A DNA stretch of 64,000 nt from Cerrena zonata (GCA_038087015.1 JASBNA010000064.1:1-64000), one strand, 5' to 3'; positions 1-10,928 are shown, counted from the stretch's first letter. Program-made: numbers and translations. Notes: a model not told the origin generated them from the sequence alone.

Positions 1-404
1 CTAAGGACATCATCCGGCGCCTTGCGTATTTCTTCCACCATCTTAGGGCCGGTAACCATAACATGCCAACGAAAGATTTCTGCCACTTTGAATGCCTTTC
101 CTTTGTACTAAAAATACCCACGTTAGTGACCGTCGATCAGACTTCTTGCGTTGACACTCACCTTCGCGTAGCCTTCCTGCATAAGTCCCTTGTTATCGAC
201 CAAGAATCTGTATGTGCCATAAAGCGACAAGATAGGTGCAGTAGGGGTCAGGGCTGGTATATGTGGTAACTGAGAGCAGTGAGCTCAACGCCGGTTAACA
301 TTGATCAGATCACTTACCGAGGACGGGGATGGTTTAAGCCATTTTACCAGAAGGACGATCGTCGTCAGTGCTAGCAAGCCATAGGTTAATAGGTCGCCCT
401 TCAT
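1..404 (-). CDS. Cytochrome P450, N-terminal part (runs off the window)
   Basis: This is the 5' end of a heme monooxygenase gene; the catalytic part lies to the left of the window. The start ATG is at 404. Exon 1 (318-404) encodes a short lumenal end and a membrane anchor rich in Leu, Thr and Val followed by a Lys/Trp/Pro hinge. Its donor is GTAAGT, and exon 2 opens in phase 0 with LPHIPALTPTAPILSLYG. A further exon towards position 1 encodes FKVAEIFRWHVMVTGPKM. These three segments match, exon for exon, the complete P450 at 45238-47348, which gives the identification. No heme-binding or ExxR motif can be seen because the gene is cut. Family membership is firm; the substrate is unknown. Confidence 0.85.
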
Positions 405-1512
405 TTCGAAGGGGTCAAGCTAGTGGGTCAAGAGGTAGTATAGCGGAAGAAAGGAACAAACGTCGAGTTGAAAAGGTCAGGCGGTGAACACCGTTGCCCG
501 ATTCCGGGGAAGATCAGGCCCTGAGAAGCAGAGGGAATGTAGGGTGGTGAGAACTGGCCCTAGTCCCAGCTATTTACAGAAAGCGTTCATGTGCAGGTGC
601 TTCCCGGAGGCACTGCGATAGAATCACACACGGCTCCCAGATTGCCAAGTTTCTCGTTCAATCTCCAGTCGTGGGTGCGCATGTCATGGACTGTATGGTA
701 TGAAAACTTTCCAGACAGCTGGAATCGTGACAAATGACTACTCCCATGATCTCTCTGGGACTCGGAGTCCGCAGTCCCGGATCCAGGATACGGAATTCTA
801 ATAGACGCCAATTGCGATGTTCAGCTCATATGACATTATAGAGGAGAATTCAAGTTACCGACAGCTGCCCATCGAGTGTGAAATCAACATGTACATCCTC
901 TGCGTTGTGCGTGGTGAACAAGGTATGAGAGCGTATCAAGTGCCAGAAGTTCGCCACCTGGCATATCGTACGCCTTTTTAGGCAAGCAACTTGTTTGTTG
1001 TGTCGGTGTGGCTTTGCTTATGTGAGCGTTATGATCTTTCTCAGTTGATGTGAAGGCCATAACACCGCCGTGGCGGGCGACTTACTTATGCAGCGTTATA
1101 AGTTTGACCCACACGACCATGAGTGCTGGCGGAGGTGAGTATCCATCTTCCCAAATCAACACGAAGGTTTAGAGCTGATACCCAATTTGTCATTGCGAGC
1201 ATAGGTTCGTGGCAAGCTAGGTAATCGTTTCTACGGCCATCGCTGCGGAACCACCTTGTCTGTAATGCCCGTTATCGCACAGATTCCTTCTTCCATAAAC
1301 TCGACATTTGATATCAATGTCAAAAGAAATCTACTGAAGGCGCCTGCTACTTAGCAATATTGGGCGTGCCAAATCCGTCACCACATCGATAAAGAGGCTC
1401 GGCCTACGTACTAAGACTTGCTGCATGTCGCTGCTTTACATAGAACAAGACGCACGGCGAGCTAACCAACACTTGATTCGTCCCTCTCAGTTCCTCTCAG
1501 AGAGCTATCCAA
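405..1512. other. Intergenic region without recognised gene
   Basis: About 1.1 kb between the divergent P450 start and the small gene at 1513. Reading frames here are short and show no splice-consistent continuation or recognisable family. It must hold the promoters of both flanking genes, but I see no motif that I can name. Confidence 0.5.
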
Positions 1513-2661
1513 ATGTTCGGACTAGGAGAATCTACATACTCTTCACGCAAATTCATTGACCTGATTTTTACCGCGTCCTCAAAGTGGGCAAACTGGGACC
1601 CACCAAAACAGATCAAGGTGCGCTGCCAGCGTACTGGATGTCTGTACGCCGAGACTCAAGGGTATGTCTGACTTCGTATGGAACCAGGTAGGAGACTATG
1701 GCACAATACAGCGAAAGACTGGCGAGTTCGAGAAAGAAGGCAATATCTATGAGGACGACGCGATGGCGGACATAGTCGCCGATCATCCCCCTCAGATAGC
1801 GTCAAAGGACACCGTATTTGAAATATCATCAAATAACGTCAGACGTGTCGAATTCGGATTAGAACCTACAGCGTAAGAAACACAATCTATGTCTGAGCTT
1901 GCTATTTGTAGACGTCAAGATTTCATCGTTCATAGGAGCATTCCCGGGGTTGCCGAAGCTTCTGTTAAAGGTAGCTGGCAATTTGACACCAAGCGGGGTG
2001 CTTTGTTGGTTATGCACGAACCTTGCAACACTTACATACCTCCGAAAGCCCTACTCAAGAAGTTGTTGAATGTCCCGGTCCTCAAAAATAAATACCTCGT
2101 TACTGAAATCTTCTCCTGTCCTGCATACAGTCTTTACCTCTCGAGCGGCAGTAAGTTCTCGTGGGACCTACTGAATCATCGTGATCTAATACATCCATGT
2201 TCTATCCTATCTTGAACGCAGAGGCAGAGGCAGTCAGTCTAGCACTACTGGCTTCCGTACCGGTACCTACTGCCCTGCCGGTCAACGTAGGCGGTTCGAT
2301 CAAGTCATCTTGGTTCAACCACAATACATCTGGGTTATTCAGATGTGCCTCCGACGAAGTGTACAGCTACACTCCCTTGTATGCACTCAAAAGAATAAAG
2401 AAGCCTGGTCTTTTGAGACGTGATAGTCCTCTTCCACCTGCTCAGGACGATGATCTGTCAGTACTTTTGTCCCATGGTAACTAAAAATCGTTTACAAATC
2501 GACGTGGTGTCTTTGTTTTAATTAGCTGGGAGGATGCTACGCAGCCATGGGACCCTTTGAACAGCGACGGAGAAGAGGAAGATTTCGAGGACGAGGTAAT
2601 TTTCACTTTTTTCGCTTGATCTGTTGTTTACTCATGAGACGGATAGGTCTTCGATGACTAG
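1513..2661 (+). CDS. Small six-exon protein, candidate gasdermin-like pore former
   Basis: Predicted protein of 282 residues. Exons read 1513-1617, 1688-1872, 1912-2150, 2222-2456, 2526-2595 and 2647-2661; the frame closes exactly with GT-AG introns of 70, 39, 71, 69 and 51 nt. What is seen: an N-terminal WDPP segment, then VGDYGTIQRKTGEFEKEGNI; a hydrophobic/aromatic core (GALLVMHEPCNTYIPPKALL, then KYLVTEIFSCPAYSLYLSSG); a Gly/Ser-rich strand-like stretch (NVGGSIKSSWFNHNTSG); and, after YTPLYALKRIKK, a tail of about 45 residues that is strongly acidic. The order 'VTE-strand, Ser/Gly-rich strands, final hydrophobic strand' resembles the gasdermin pore-forming domain, and short C-terminal extensions are known in fungal HET-Q1-type gasdermins. 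This is inference; no sequence search was possible. It ends 151 bp from the convergent CHAT protease gene, which fits a protease-activated partner. Otherwise it is a hypothetical protein. Confidence 0.5.
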
Positions 2662-2812
2662 TACTGGCAGCTTCGCCTCAAGGTATCATAACGGTATCAT
2701 GCAAACACTTAGGTGCAGATGAGTCTGTTTGCTACCCTTCTTCTACGCAGCAATTTTCTTTCTCGATACCTTCGATATATACCAACGGTAAAACCCATAC
2801 ACTACGGCGACG

Positions 2813-5800
2813 TTAAGCACCTATATGCACAAAATTGACCCATCGATCTAGAGGAACCTTTCTCCTTCTCATCTCCTTCGTTACGATATTCAAAGCTACT
2901 GCTGATTCCTTGAAAGAGACTACATTTCCATCCTCAGGGAACATATATCCGTAGAATGAATCAGCCACGTCTGGCCCGTCCTCGTCAACCATCGCCCACA
3001 GAGTCCCAATCACACTCTGAAAGCCACAGAATTGAAGGGCCGCAGCAAGATGTATGACTTCATCTGGGGTCCCTTGTGCGTCGACTGCTGCTGTGTGACA
3101 GGCAGAAAGGAAAGCAAGCTCAGCGTTGGGCAATCGAGCATGTATAAGTTCGATAAGCTCTAGCCTTTCGTTCCCGTATAGTTGGAACCAGGAACGAAAA
3201 GATTCCTTCTCTCGGTGGCCGTGACAAACAAAATGAACCCAATGGTGTTGGGGTAAACAAGAAAGTACGTTATCTCTATTCGCATTTTCGCCGAAAGCTA
3301 TGGTCGCAGCTCCGTTGTGCTTTTGAATACGCGTGAGCTCTTCTTGTGCGCTGTGGAGCTCTGCCCCAGGCTGGCCGACATCAGTGATAACAAATAAGTC
3401 CGGTCGTGAGCGTGCAATGTCTTGTCTTTTCTGGGATCTGGCGGTAATCAGGACTGACAGAGTCGAAGTGTACGACGAAACATAGATATCTGGAAGATTC
3501 CTCTGTTTTGGCAGATATGGACCTGCCGCATGAAGAGGGAGAGCACATAGATAGGACGTCGGGCACCACCAGATTCTTGACTTTGGAGTCAAGGTTAGCG
3601 TAAGATGGTCAACGATAGGCCCAACAACCATCTTCCACAGTGTTTGCAGAACCTGACGAAGCCATTTCGGGAACTCCTCATCTCTCGTCTTGGTGGGATC
3701 GGCGCAATATGATGCAAAATCAGCGAGAGTTTCGAGGTGAATATCGGAAAGCTGCACAACGTATGGATCCTGAGTGTCATGAACAATAATCGCATCACTC
3801 CGATGTTGGCTGATATTAATAACAATGACGGGACCCTCGACGGCGGCCATACGAAGGGTTTGAAACGACACCACCTTGAGAAAATCAGCGAATCCTTCTA
3901 GCTTTCTGACCCGTGTTAGTAGATCGTCCACGCGATCCGAAAGGATGCGATGCTTTTTCTGTCTAACTTCGAGTGGTACAGGAGACTCGTTCAAAGTTGA
4001 CGTTGCCTCGAAGGACGTAGCTTGATGTTCGAGCTGAGTAGTCAGCTCCCGGAGTTCATCTGCTAACGTCGGGCTGACCTCGCGGAGCTGTTCAAGCGGT
4101 GGCCTGAAATTACGCATCTCGGACCAGAGCATGCTCCTTCCCTGCTCTAGAAATTCCACAGCAGTCTCCAGCCGTCCTGCATCCACAGCGGCAGCAGCAG
4201 CATCGGAGGCTAATGTTTTAGGGATAGTGGACGTGGATTGGAGAAATTTGTGCTGCAGTTCGACACTAGGGGTGGCGAGGAGGAAACGTGTGAGGAGAGT
4301 TAATGATATCGCATACGCAGAGATGAGGGAGCTATCTTGGTATTCTCTCGCCTTAGCGATCCATTCAAGGCAAGCGGTAAATCTGGATTTGACGCTAGCC
4401 GAAGAATGGTGTGTAGCCTTCTCGAAGAAGTCAAACGCTGTATGGAGGTGTTTGTCGTTAGATGGATCAGCTCTGTATAGCTTGAGCAGGACGGAAGCAA
4501 GGGCTAAACGAACATCTGTATGCTTCGGATTGTCAAGAGACAACTCCTCCTCGGCATTAGAAACAAGTTCAAATGCCTTGTCCAGATCATCCTTGCTACC
4601 ACCGTGCTCGAAGCGTTGAACTAACGCCAACGCCAAATCCTTCAGCGAGTTGGAACGTTCCGGATGACCAGGTGGCCAGAGCGTGAGTACCTCTTCGTTC
4701 AGTAGGATAGCTTTTTCTATGTCTTCCAACTGTCTGGAAAGCTGAAAACGCTTTGCCAAAGCTCCTGCATAACTATGAAGTACTGCAGCACGATAAGTGT
4801 GCTCTGGTGGTAGTGCATCGAGAGTTTTCTGGCCAAGATCTACTGCTTCATCCAGAGCTTGCGCCGAAGGTACCACCTCATAACGCTGAAGCACTGCGGC
4901 CGCCAGATTCATCATGCTTTCCGCACGATATGGGTGATCGTCAGGAAGGAGTGGAAGCGTTTGACGTAACATGTTAATACCCTCGTCCGAATCCTCAATC
5001 CTTCCCGCTTGTTGGAACCGGGCAAGAATGGCGGAGGCGAGATTGCTCAAACCCATTGCCCTGTCTGGGTGTCCTTCTGGAAAGAGCTCAAGTGACTCGC
5101 GGAAGAGTTGTATGCAGTCCTCTAGGTCTTCCATCCTGCCCGTTTCGCCAAAGCGAAGGAGAAGAGCAATGGGGAGATTACCTAAAGTCAGAGGACGATC
5201 AGGATGTCCAGGTGGTTGCATATCAAGGGCTTGTCGACTAAGGTCAATACTTTCTTCTAGATCTACCATACCCCCCGTCTGAGTGAAGCGAGTGAGGAGG
5301 ATACCAACCAGATTACCGATTATCATCGAACGTTCCTGGTCCTCCAAGGGACAAGCAGCGAGGGCTTCCCGGCTGAAGTCAACCGCCTTTGCCAAATCGT
5401 CCATATTTCCTGTCTCTCGGAAATGCAAGCGCATGGAATTTGCTAGATCACTAAAGGCGCGGTGACGAGCGGGATGGCCTACTGGACGTATGCGTAAAAG
5501 GTCATGGAAGTGTTCGATGCTAGCCTCGAGATCCTCCTTCTTGCCGCCGTGTTCAAAGCGCACACCCAGGGCACTTCCAAGATTTCCCAACGACTTCGCA
5601 CGTTGGTCAGAATCTGGCGACAGTGCAAGTGCCTGTTGAGCATAGTCTATAGAGTCGTTAATGTCTTTGAGTTCGCCCAGCATCTCAAATCGAACACGGG
5701 TGACGGTGGAAAGACTGTTCAAAGATATTACACGGTCTGGGTGCCCAGTTGGTCGAAGCTGCAGAGCTTCTTGGTGTAGAGAGATCTCTTCTTCGACATC

Positions 5801-6100
5801 TTCAACTTTGCCAGCTTGATCGTACCGCTTTCTGATAAGTATTGAAAGCTGGTCTAAAGATGCAGCTCGACGGTGGTGGCCATTTGGACACAGTTCAACG
5901 ACCCGACGCATATGTGCGATGGCACTCTCCAGATCTTCAGCCATATTGTCTTTGTCAAAGTTCTTCAGAGAGCTGAGGCTCATGCGAGTGGAACGGGCTC
6001 GTTGAATGTAGAAAAGTGGTCTTAACAAGAAATTCTTGAGGCGACGTAGAGAACTCACGGAGCGAATTACTTTCGACGAGGGCATGATCTGTGATGGCAA
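2813..6100 (-). CDS. TPR-repeat CHAT (caspase-like) protease
   Basis: A single 1,095-residue reading frame without introns. After a basic N-terminus of about 50 residues come about eleven TPR-like units of 44-45 residues with the recurring pattern 'EDLE..I.L.R.AL.L.P.GHPDR..SL.NLA.AL..RF...G'. The C-terminal third is a CHAT domain (clan CD, separase/caspase relatives). The presumed catalytic His is in HFVCHGH (about residue 960) and the Cys in FLSACHTA (about residue 1001); both are intact, so an active protease is expected. CHAT families recognise substrates through their repeats and are known to activate effector proteins, including gasdermins in bacteria and in some fungal clusters. The neighbour at 1513-2661 is a candidate substrate. 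Just upstream (about 6095-6140) there are plausible donor and acceptor signs of a 5' UTR intron; joining it to an earlier ATG would break the frame, so the ATG at 6100 was chosen. Confidence 0.9.
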   Translation of the reverse strand: MPSQIMPSSKVIRSVSSLRRLKNFLLRPLFYIQRARSTRMSLSSLKNFDKDNMAEDLESAIAHMRRVVELCPNGHHRRAASLDQLSILIRKRYDQAGKVEDVEEEISLHQEALQLRPTGHPDRVISLNSLSTVTRVRFEMLGELKDINDSIDYAQQALALSPDSDQRAKSLGNLGSALGVRFEHGGKKEDLEASIEHFHDLLRIRPVGHPARHRAFSDLANSMRLHFRETGNMDDLAKAVDFSREALAACPLEDQERSMIIGNLVGILLTRFTQTGGMVDLEESIDLSRQALDMQPPGHPDRPLTLGNLPIALLLRFGETGRMEDLEDCIQLFRESLELFPEGHPDRAMGLSNLASAILARFQQAGRIEDSDEGINMLRQTLPLLPDDHPYRAESMMNLAAAVLQRYEVVPSAQALDEAVDLGQKTLDALPPEHTYRAAVLHSYAGALAKRFQLSRQLEDIEKAILLNEEVLTLWPPGHPERSNSLKDLALALVQRFEHGGSKDDLDKAFELVSNAEEELSLDNPKHTDVRLALASVLLKLYRADPSNDKHLHTAFDFFEKATHHSSASVKSRFTACLEWIAKAREYQDSSLISAYAISLTLLTRFLLATPSVELQHKFLQSTSTIPKTLASDAAAAAVDAGRLETAVEFLEQGRSMLWSEMRNFRPPLEQLREVSPTLADELRELTTQLEHQATSFEATSTLNESPVPLEVRQKKHRILSDRVDDLLTRVRKLEGFADFLKVVSFQTLRMAAVEGPVIVINISQHRSDAIIVHDTQDPYVVQLSDIHLETLADFASYCADPTKTRDEEFPKWLRQVLQTLWKMVVGPIVDHLTLTLTPKSRIWWCPTSYLCALPLHAAGPYLPKQRNLPDIYVSSYTSTLSVLITARSQKRQDIARSRPDLFVITDVGQPGAELHSAQEELTRIQKHNGAATIAFGENANRDNVLSCLPQHHWVHFVCHGHREKESFRSWFQLYGNERLELIELIHARLPNAELAFLSACHTAAVDAQGTPDEVIHLAAALQFCGFQSVIGTLWAMVDEDGPDVADSFYGYMFPEDGNVVSFKESAVALNIVTKEMRRRKVPLDRWVNFVHIGA

Positions 6101-6490
6101 AGTAAGTCTGCATAATAAGAAAATCTTGCTGTTGACTTACCATGTATCTCCAAGTTGTGTGGTGTAACTCCTACCTCGTTTCAGGGGTGTGTACCATGTT
6201 GTGTTATAAAAACGTTTCCACGCGATCTTCACCGTTGACATGATGCAGGTTGAATGGACCTAATCCTAGGTTGGCGTATGACCTGAGTTGAGTGTTAGCC
6301 GAGATTATCTAATCTCTTCATGGCATAGTGTCAACTCTCAAGGTAAGTATTTGATCGTGGTAGAACAACACTCGAAATACAACAAAGAAGTAGTACGTCT
6401 CTTCCATAAATCATGGCTCATAAGTAAAACACAAAGGATACTACATACAAAATCCCGATAGACTTCTCACCATACTACATGATCGATCGC
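6101..6490. other. Short intergenic region between CHAT protease and BRF1
   Basis: Holds the CHAT promoter/5' UTR and the BRF1 3' end (both genes on the minus strand). No other feature is seen. Confidence 0.5.
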
Positions 6491-9067
6491 TCAAACTTCC
6501 TGTTCATACACATCCCACTCCGCATAATCCTCGCCCTTATCACTACCCTCCGCATCTTCATCTTCCCCATCTTCTTCAATAATGTCCACACCCTTCCCTT
6601 TCGCCGCTGGTCCGGCTCCAACCCCTCCACCACCTTCCTCGACAACCACAGCATTACCCATGCCCTCACCATCGCTCTTCTCCTCATAAAGACCTTCATC
6701 CTCGTCTTCTTCCACTTCCATCAGCATTGCGGGAGTGGAAGGACCGGGGGTAGTAGACATTTTGATCAAGCCAGGTGCGGGTGATCCAGTATCTGTAAAA
6801 AGATCCTTGAGAGCATCATAATTGATTCGTTTACTATATCGAGGGTTCTTTTTGAGAAGATTCTTGACAGATTCAGCTGCTGTTGAGCCGTGAGGTGTCG
6901 ATGCGTCTCGAGGACGATTGTTATTGCTGTCTTTCGTTTTCCGTCGCTACGGGCGCCAAAACTAATATTAGCAGCTGAAAAAGTGCGACGGGCGGGAAAC
7001 GAACCTTGCGACTTTTCTTTTGCTCTCCTCCACCAGCGGCTTCCAATTCGGCCTTAGCTAAACACCCAAACCGTTGAACCACATCAGAAATGGGTTCGCG
7101 CGAGATAGACACAGGCACATCCAACGATAGCGAACTGTATCGCATAACAAAAAAAGAAATCGGAGGGAAAGAAATGAGGAACTCACCAGCTAGAGCCTCC
7201 AGGTAGTCTTTGTTCAATTCCACCCATACCCGTTCCTTGATCTTCACCTCGTCTTCTGTCAAAATAAACGCATCCAACTCATCTTCGTTTAGTCCTAGGA
7301 GTTCGTCGTCCCCTGTAAATTGAGATTGACGAATCGCTTCAGCATGTTCAACAGCTTGTTGTAGAGTAGAACCCTGTGGAGTGGCGAAAAATCCAGACAC
7401 TTCATTTGCGAGAAGAGAATCAATTTCTTGTTCGACTGGAGCCAGAGAAGAGAGGGGCGGAGGAGACATGGAGTTGTCATTAAGTGGATCTTCCATGGTG
7501 GTATCGACTAGAGTAGCTTGGGTATTTAAGATCTGTGTAGGAGCATCTCCCAGCAGAGGTGAATCAAGGAGTGCGGGGTCAATGAAGGCATTGGGGTCTG
7601 CAGCAGATTCTGCATCTTCGGGGTCATCGGGAAGAAAAAGTGGTGTAGCCTGAGTGCCCCTGGAAGAGCTTGCACCAGCTGTTTGGGCGTGCTGGGAATC
7701 AGCCGGTCCGCCTGCCAATGCACCCTCTAGGATACCCTGATCGAAAAGTGCAGGATCAAGCGATGGTTGAGGTATCGACGATTCTGCATCTGTGTCATGA
7801 TCCTGCTCTTCGCCATCGCTTTCATCCCCTCGTTTCCTCTTCCTCTTCTTCCCTCTTGCTTTCGATGTTGCCTTCCCCTTCCCTTTTCTTACGTACTGCT
7901 CACCCTCGTCCTCTTCGTCTTCTTCCTGTTCCATTTGCATCGCCCTCAGTTCCCTCTCCCTTCCCTTCGTGAAAGCAGGCGGATCCATCGTCTCCTCCAA
8001 CCACACACTCCTGAAATCCGCCACACTTAAATTAGCACTGCTCGATTTCCTGAATTCTTCGACTCGTTTCCTGAGGGTTGTATCGGCAATCTTCACTACC
8101 TGAACAATTTCTTCGACACTTCTTCGGAAGTTGTTCATACGGGCAGCGAGAAGGAGGGCAGCTCCGCAGATACCTGAGGGTCGACGACCAAGTGCCATCC
8201 AATCTCGGTCGAAACGTTGAACGAGACGAGTAGCGTCGAGGGCGACCTGAGAGGTTTCGTCTCCAAACTCGAGTAGAGCGGCGAAACGGGAGATATAATG
8301 TGATGGATCGACAAGTGTGAGTCGAAGACTAAGGGTTTGCATGAGTTGTAGATAAGTGTGTCCTAGTTCAAATACATTAACCTGGAAGAATCTTCAGTAA
8401 ACAAATGAGACGGTAACTTTGAGGGAACATACCTGGAGTAGGTCAGAAAAATCGATAAGCATTACATGTTTGTGGTCCTTCTGTCTGCAAGCAATGTACA
8501 GACAGACAGCTACCACGTTCATACTCTTACGTCCTCTCGTAAATTTGTGTTCTACAGCTAGAGTATACAGTCGAGTAGCAGCAAGCTGGATAATATCGGA
8601 GAGTCGCATTGCGTTGGCGACTTGCTGGATTTTGCGAGTGGCTGTACAAATTGTCTCGGCAAACTGATCACAGAACGCATATAGTGAGCCCAACATACCG
8701 TTTGCGATTGTCTGTTCTCTGCTCTCGGTGCTTCCCCTGTGTCCGAATGGGCCGCCCATTCGCGCATGAGCTGAACGTGGGGGACGTCTTGTTAACAAAA
8801 ATATTAGCCGAGAAAAACGTGCTTGTACTCACTGGCCCCTTGTCCGACAAAACTACCTTGCACCATCGCAGCACCGTTACTTGTTTCACCGAATGTGACT
8901 TCATTTACAATGGTATTTTCCTCCAGGACAGTACCACATTGGACACAGAAACCATTACCAGCAGCAGCATCATATTCGATAACGGTACCGCCGCAATCTG
9001 TACACACCGTCTGTATGATCGAGGGGTGAGTTGGTCAGATATTTCTGATGTGCGAGGTGCGTACCAT
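6491..9067 (-). CDS. BRF1: Transcription factor IIIB subunit BRF1 (TFIIB-related)
   Basis: BRF1 joins TBP and B'' to form TFIIIB and recruits RNA polymerase III to tRNA, 5S and similar genes. Seven coding exons: 9065-9067, 8829-9010, 8699-8787, 8433-8641, 7187-8381, 7005-7057 and 6491-6946, giving 728 residues in frame. The N-terminal zinc ribbon shows CTDC and FCVQC. The family-specific stretch GSFVGQGA precedes STESREQTIAN. Two cyclin repeats follow (QQVANAMRLSDIIQLAATRL and, in the second, GRRPSGICGAALLLAARMNN). The C-terminal BRF homology block is visible as LTEDEVKIKERVW and KRINYDALKDLF, followed by a long acidic tail. An alternative donor four bases upstream at the end of exon 2 breaks the frame; the GTAC donor at 8828 restores it. 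The start codon stands alone on its own coding exon. Confidence 0.93.
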
Positions 9068-9403
9068 CGTTCCTGCTTGTCCCCCGACGAAATAAAGAAA
9101 GATAAGTTATTAGCCGTGGAAGGCTGTTGAAATGAGGTGAGTCAAGCCAGAGCAAGCGAGAGGGACTCAGGCTGTGACAATCAAAATCGGCGTGACATCC
9201 GTTACAGTCATGTGATAAAGTGTCACGAGGATTACATCATCGGTCTGTTGAGGGATTGCGTTATTGGATTGGGCAGAGTCTAATGCAGCCTTACTCAGAG
9301 TTATCGACAGAGGATCAGCTCAGATTCGCAGGATAAATAGCCCCAAGTCCTTCGTACCAACTCTCTCATCCCTATCCTCTCACCACCACCCGCAACAGAA
9401 AAC
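9068..9403. promoter_or_regulatory. Divergent promoter region BRF1 / superoxide dismutase
   Basis: The 336 bp between the BRF1 start (minus) and the SOD start (plus) must carry both promoters. The stretch just before the SOD ATG is pyrimidine-rich (CT runs about 9360-9395), usual for highly expressed fungal genes. No specific binding site is claimed. Confidence 0.5.
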
Positions 9404-10379
9404 ATGTCTGGCCACACTCTCCCCGACCTTCCTTACGCTTACGATGCTCTCGAGCCCTACATCTCTCGTCAAATCATGGAGCTTCACCATAAGAAGCACC
9501 ATCAGACCTATGTCAACGCTTTGAACGCCGCTGAGCAGGCCTATGCCAAGGCTAGCACCCCCAAGGAGAGGATTGCTCTCCAGAGTGCTCTCAAGTTCAA
9601 CGGTGGTGGTGAGTCCCCATTACTTGACTATATGCGCGACTAGATCAAGAATCTTGTCCGTTGTTGCGCTTGAGCGTGATCGGGCTTCGGCCGAGTAGAA
9701 GCAAAAACGCTTCGTAATACAATTTCACCTCATTCTATCTTTCTTATCCTAGTCTATCGGTTGCGCCGATGTCTTCGCATACATCGACAGACGTCGACAA
9801 GAATTTGTGTGACGGTTGCTAACGTATAATCCTCCTACAGGACACATCAACCACTCTCTCTTCTGGAAGAACCTTGCCGGTTCCAAGTCCGAGGGCAAGG
9901 GTAACGGCGGTGTCCTCCCCGAGGGTCCCCTTAAGCAAGCTATCACTGAGGCTTTCGGCTCCCTCGACAACCTCAAGAAGGAGTTCAACACCACCACTGC
10001 TGGTATCCAAGGCTCTGGCTGGGGCTGGCTCGTACGTCATTCTTTTCATAGTGATGTCTGGAACGCGTATTGATGACTATATGCGTTCATATATAGGGTT
10101 TGAACCCTACCACCAAGCGTCTCGAGATCTCCACCACTTCTAACCAGGACCCTCTCCTCACTCTCGTCCCCATCATCGGTGTCGATATCTGGGAGCATGC
10201 CTTCTACCTCCAATACCTCAACGTTAAGGTCGACGTACGTACTCATTTTTTCTTTCTCCTTGAGCTCAATTAACTAAATACTGCGTTATCTTTAGTACCT
10301 CAACGCTATCTGGAATGTCATTAACTTCGAGGAAGCCGAGAAGCGTTTCACCGAGGCCCTTTCTGGCTCCAAGCTCTAA
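9404..10379 (+). CDS. Superoxide dismutase, Fe/Mn family (MnSOD)
   Basis: Converts superoxide to oxygen and hydrogen peroxide. Exons 9404-9608, 9841-10031, 10097-10234 and 10296-10379 encode 205 residues, the usual length of a mature MnSOD. The protein opens [18 protein letters not shown]. The metal ligands are visible: a His in the HHKKHH run, a His in [11 protein letters not shown], and Asp plus His in [18 protein letters not shown] and the final [11 protein letters not shown] block are typical. There is no N-terminal presequence: the conserved domain begins at residue 5, so a cytosolic enzyme is likely, though an alternative upstream start or exon cannot be excluded. Codon choice is strongly C/T-ending, which suggests high expression. 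The first intron (232 nt) is longer than most in this window. Confidence 0.95.
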
Positions 10380-10928
10380 GCTCCTTCAAGTCGTTTGAGC
10401 TTTTGGGCCCTGGATTTTGGTAAAACTGGATACTCGCGTCGGAATATGCAAATCAAAGTGAAAGAAGTAAAGTGCTTGTTGTATGTGTAGTATCTAGCAT
10501 CAAGTCAAGCAATCATCAAATACTTGTACTTTACACCCTTGACGTATGAACCTCGGGCGGCCGATAAACCTAGAACAGAGTCTCTGACCTCAAAGGTGCG
10601 AATCTTAGTGACGTATGTCATCACCAGGTCTTCATTCTCGGTTCGAGACACCTGGGCGTGTAAACGTCAACGTAAGATGAGCAACTTTCGTGAGCTTCCA
10701 TGTCATACGAATCACACCATCTCAGGCATACTGACAGAATATGCCACAATAAAGGTATAGCGTTCGCTTTATGCTATCGATACTAATATACTGTTTACAC
10801 GTAAAGTGACGCCCAGTAATGCTATATTCCAATCTCGTTCGGTCTATCAGGTCCATGATTCAATATGTTCAGAAACCTAAGTCAGGTTCCCGCACGTCAG
10901 CTTACACCAAAGTCGGCCCCAAATACAC
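10380..10928. other. Intergenic region between convergent genes
   Basis: Contains the 3' ends of SOD and of the secreted-protein gene. No further gene or repeat is seen. Confidence 0.5.

Noticed and set aside
4131..4619. 162-codon plus-strand frame inside the CHAT gene
   Set aside because: Antisense shadow of the TPR-CHAT coding sequence.
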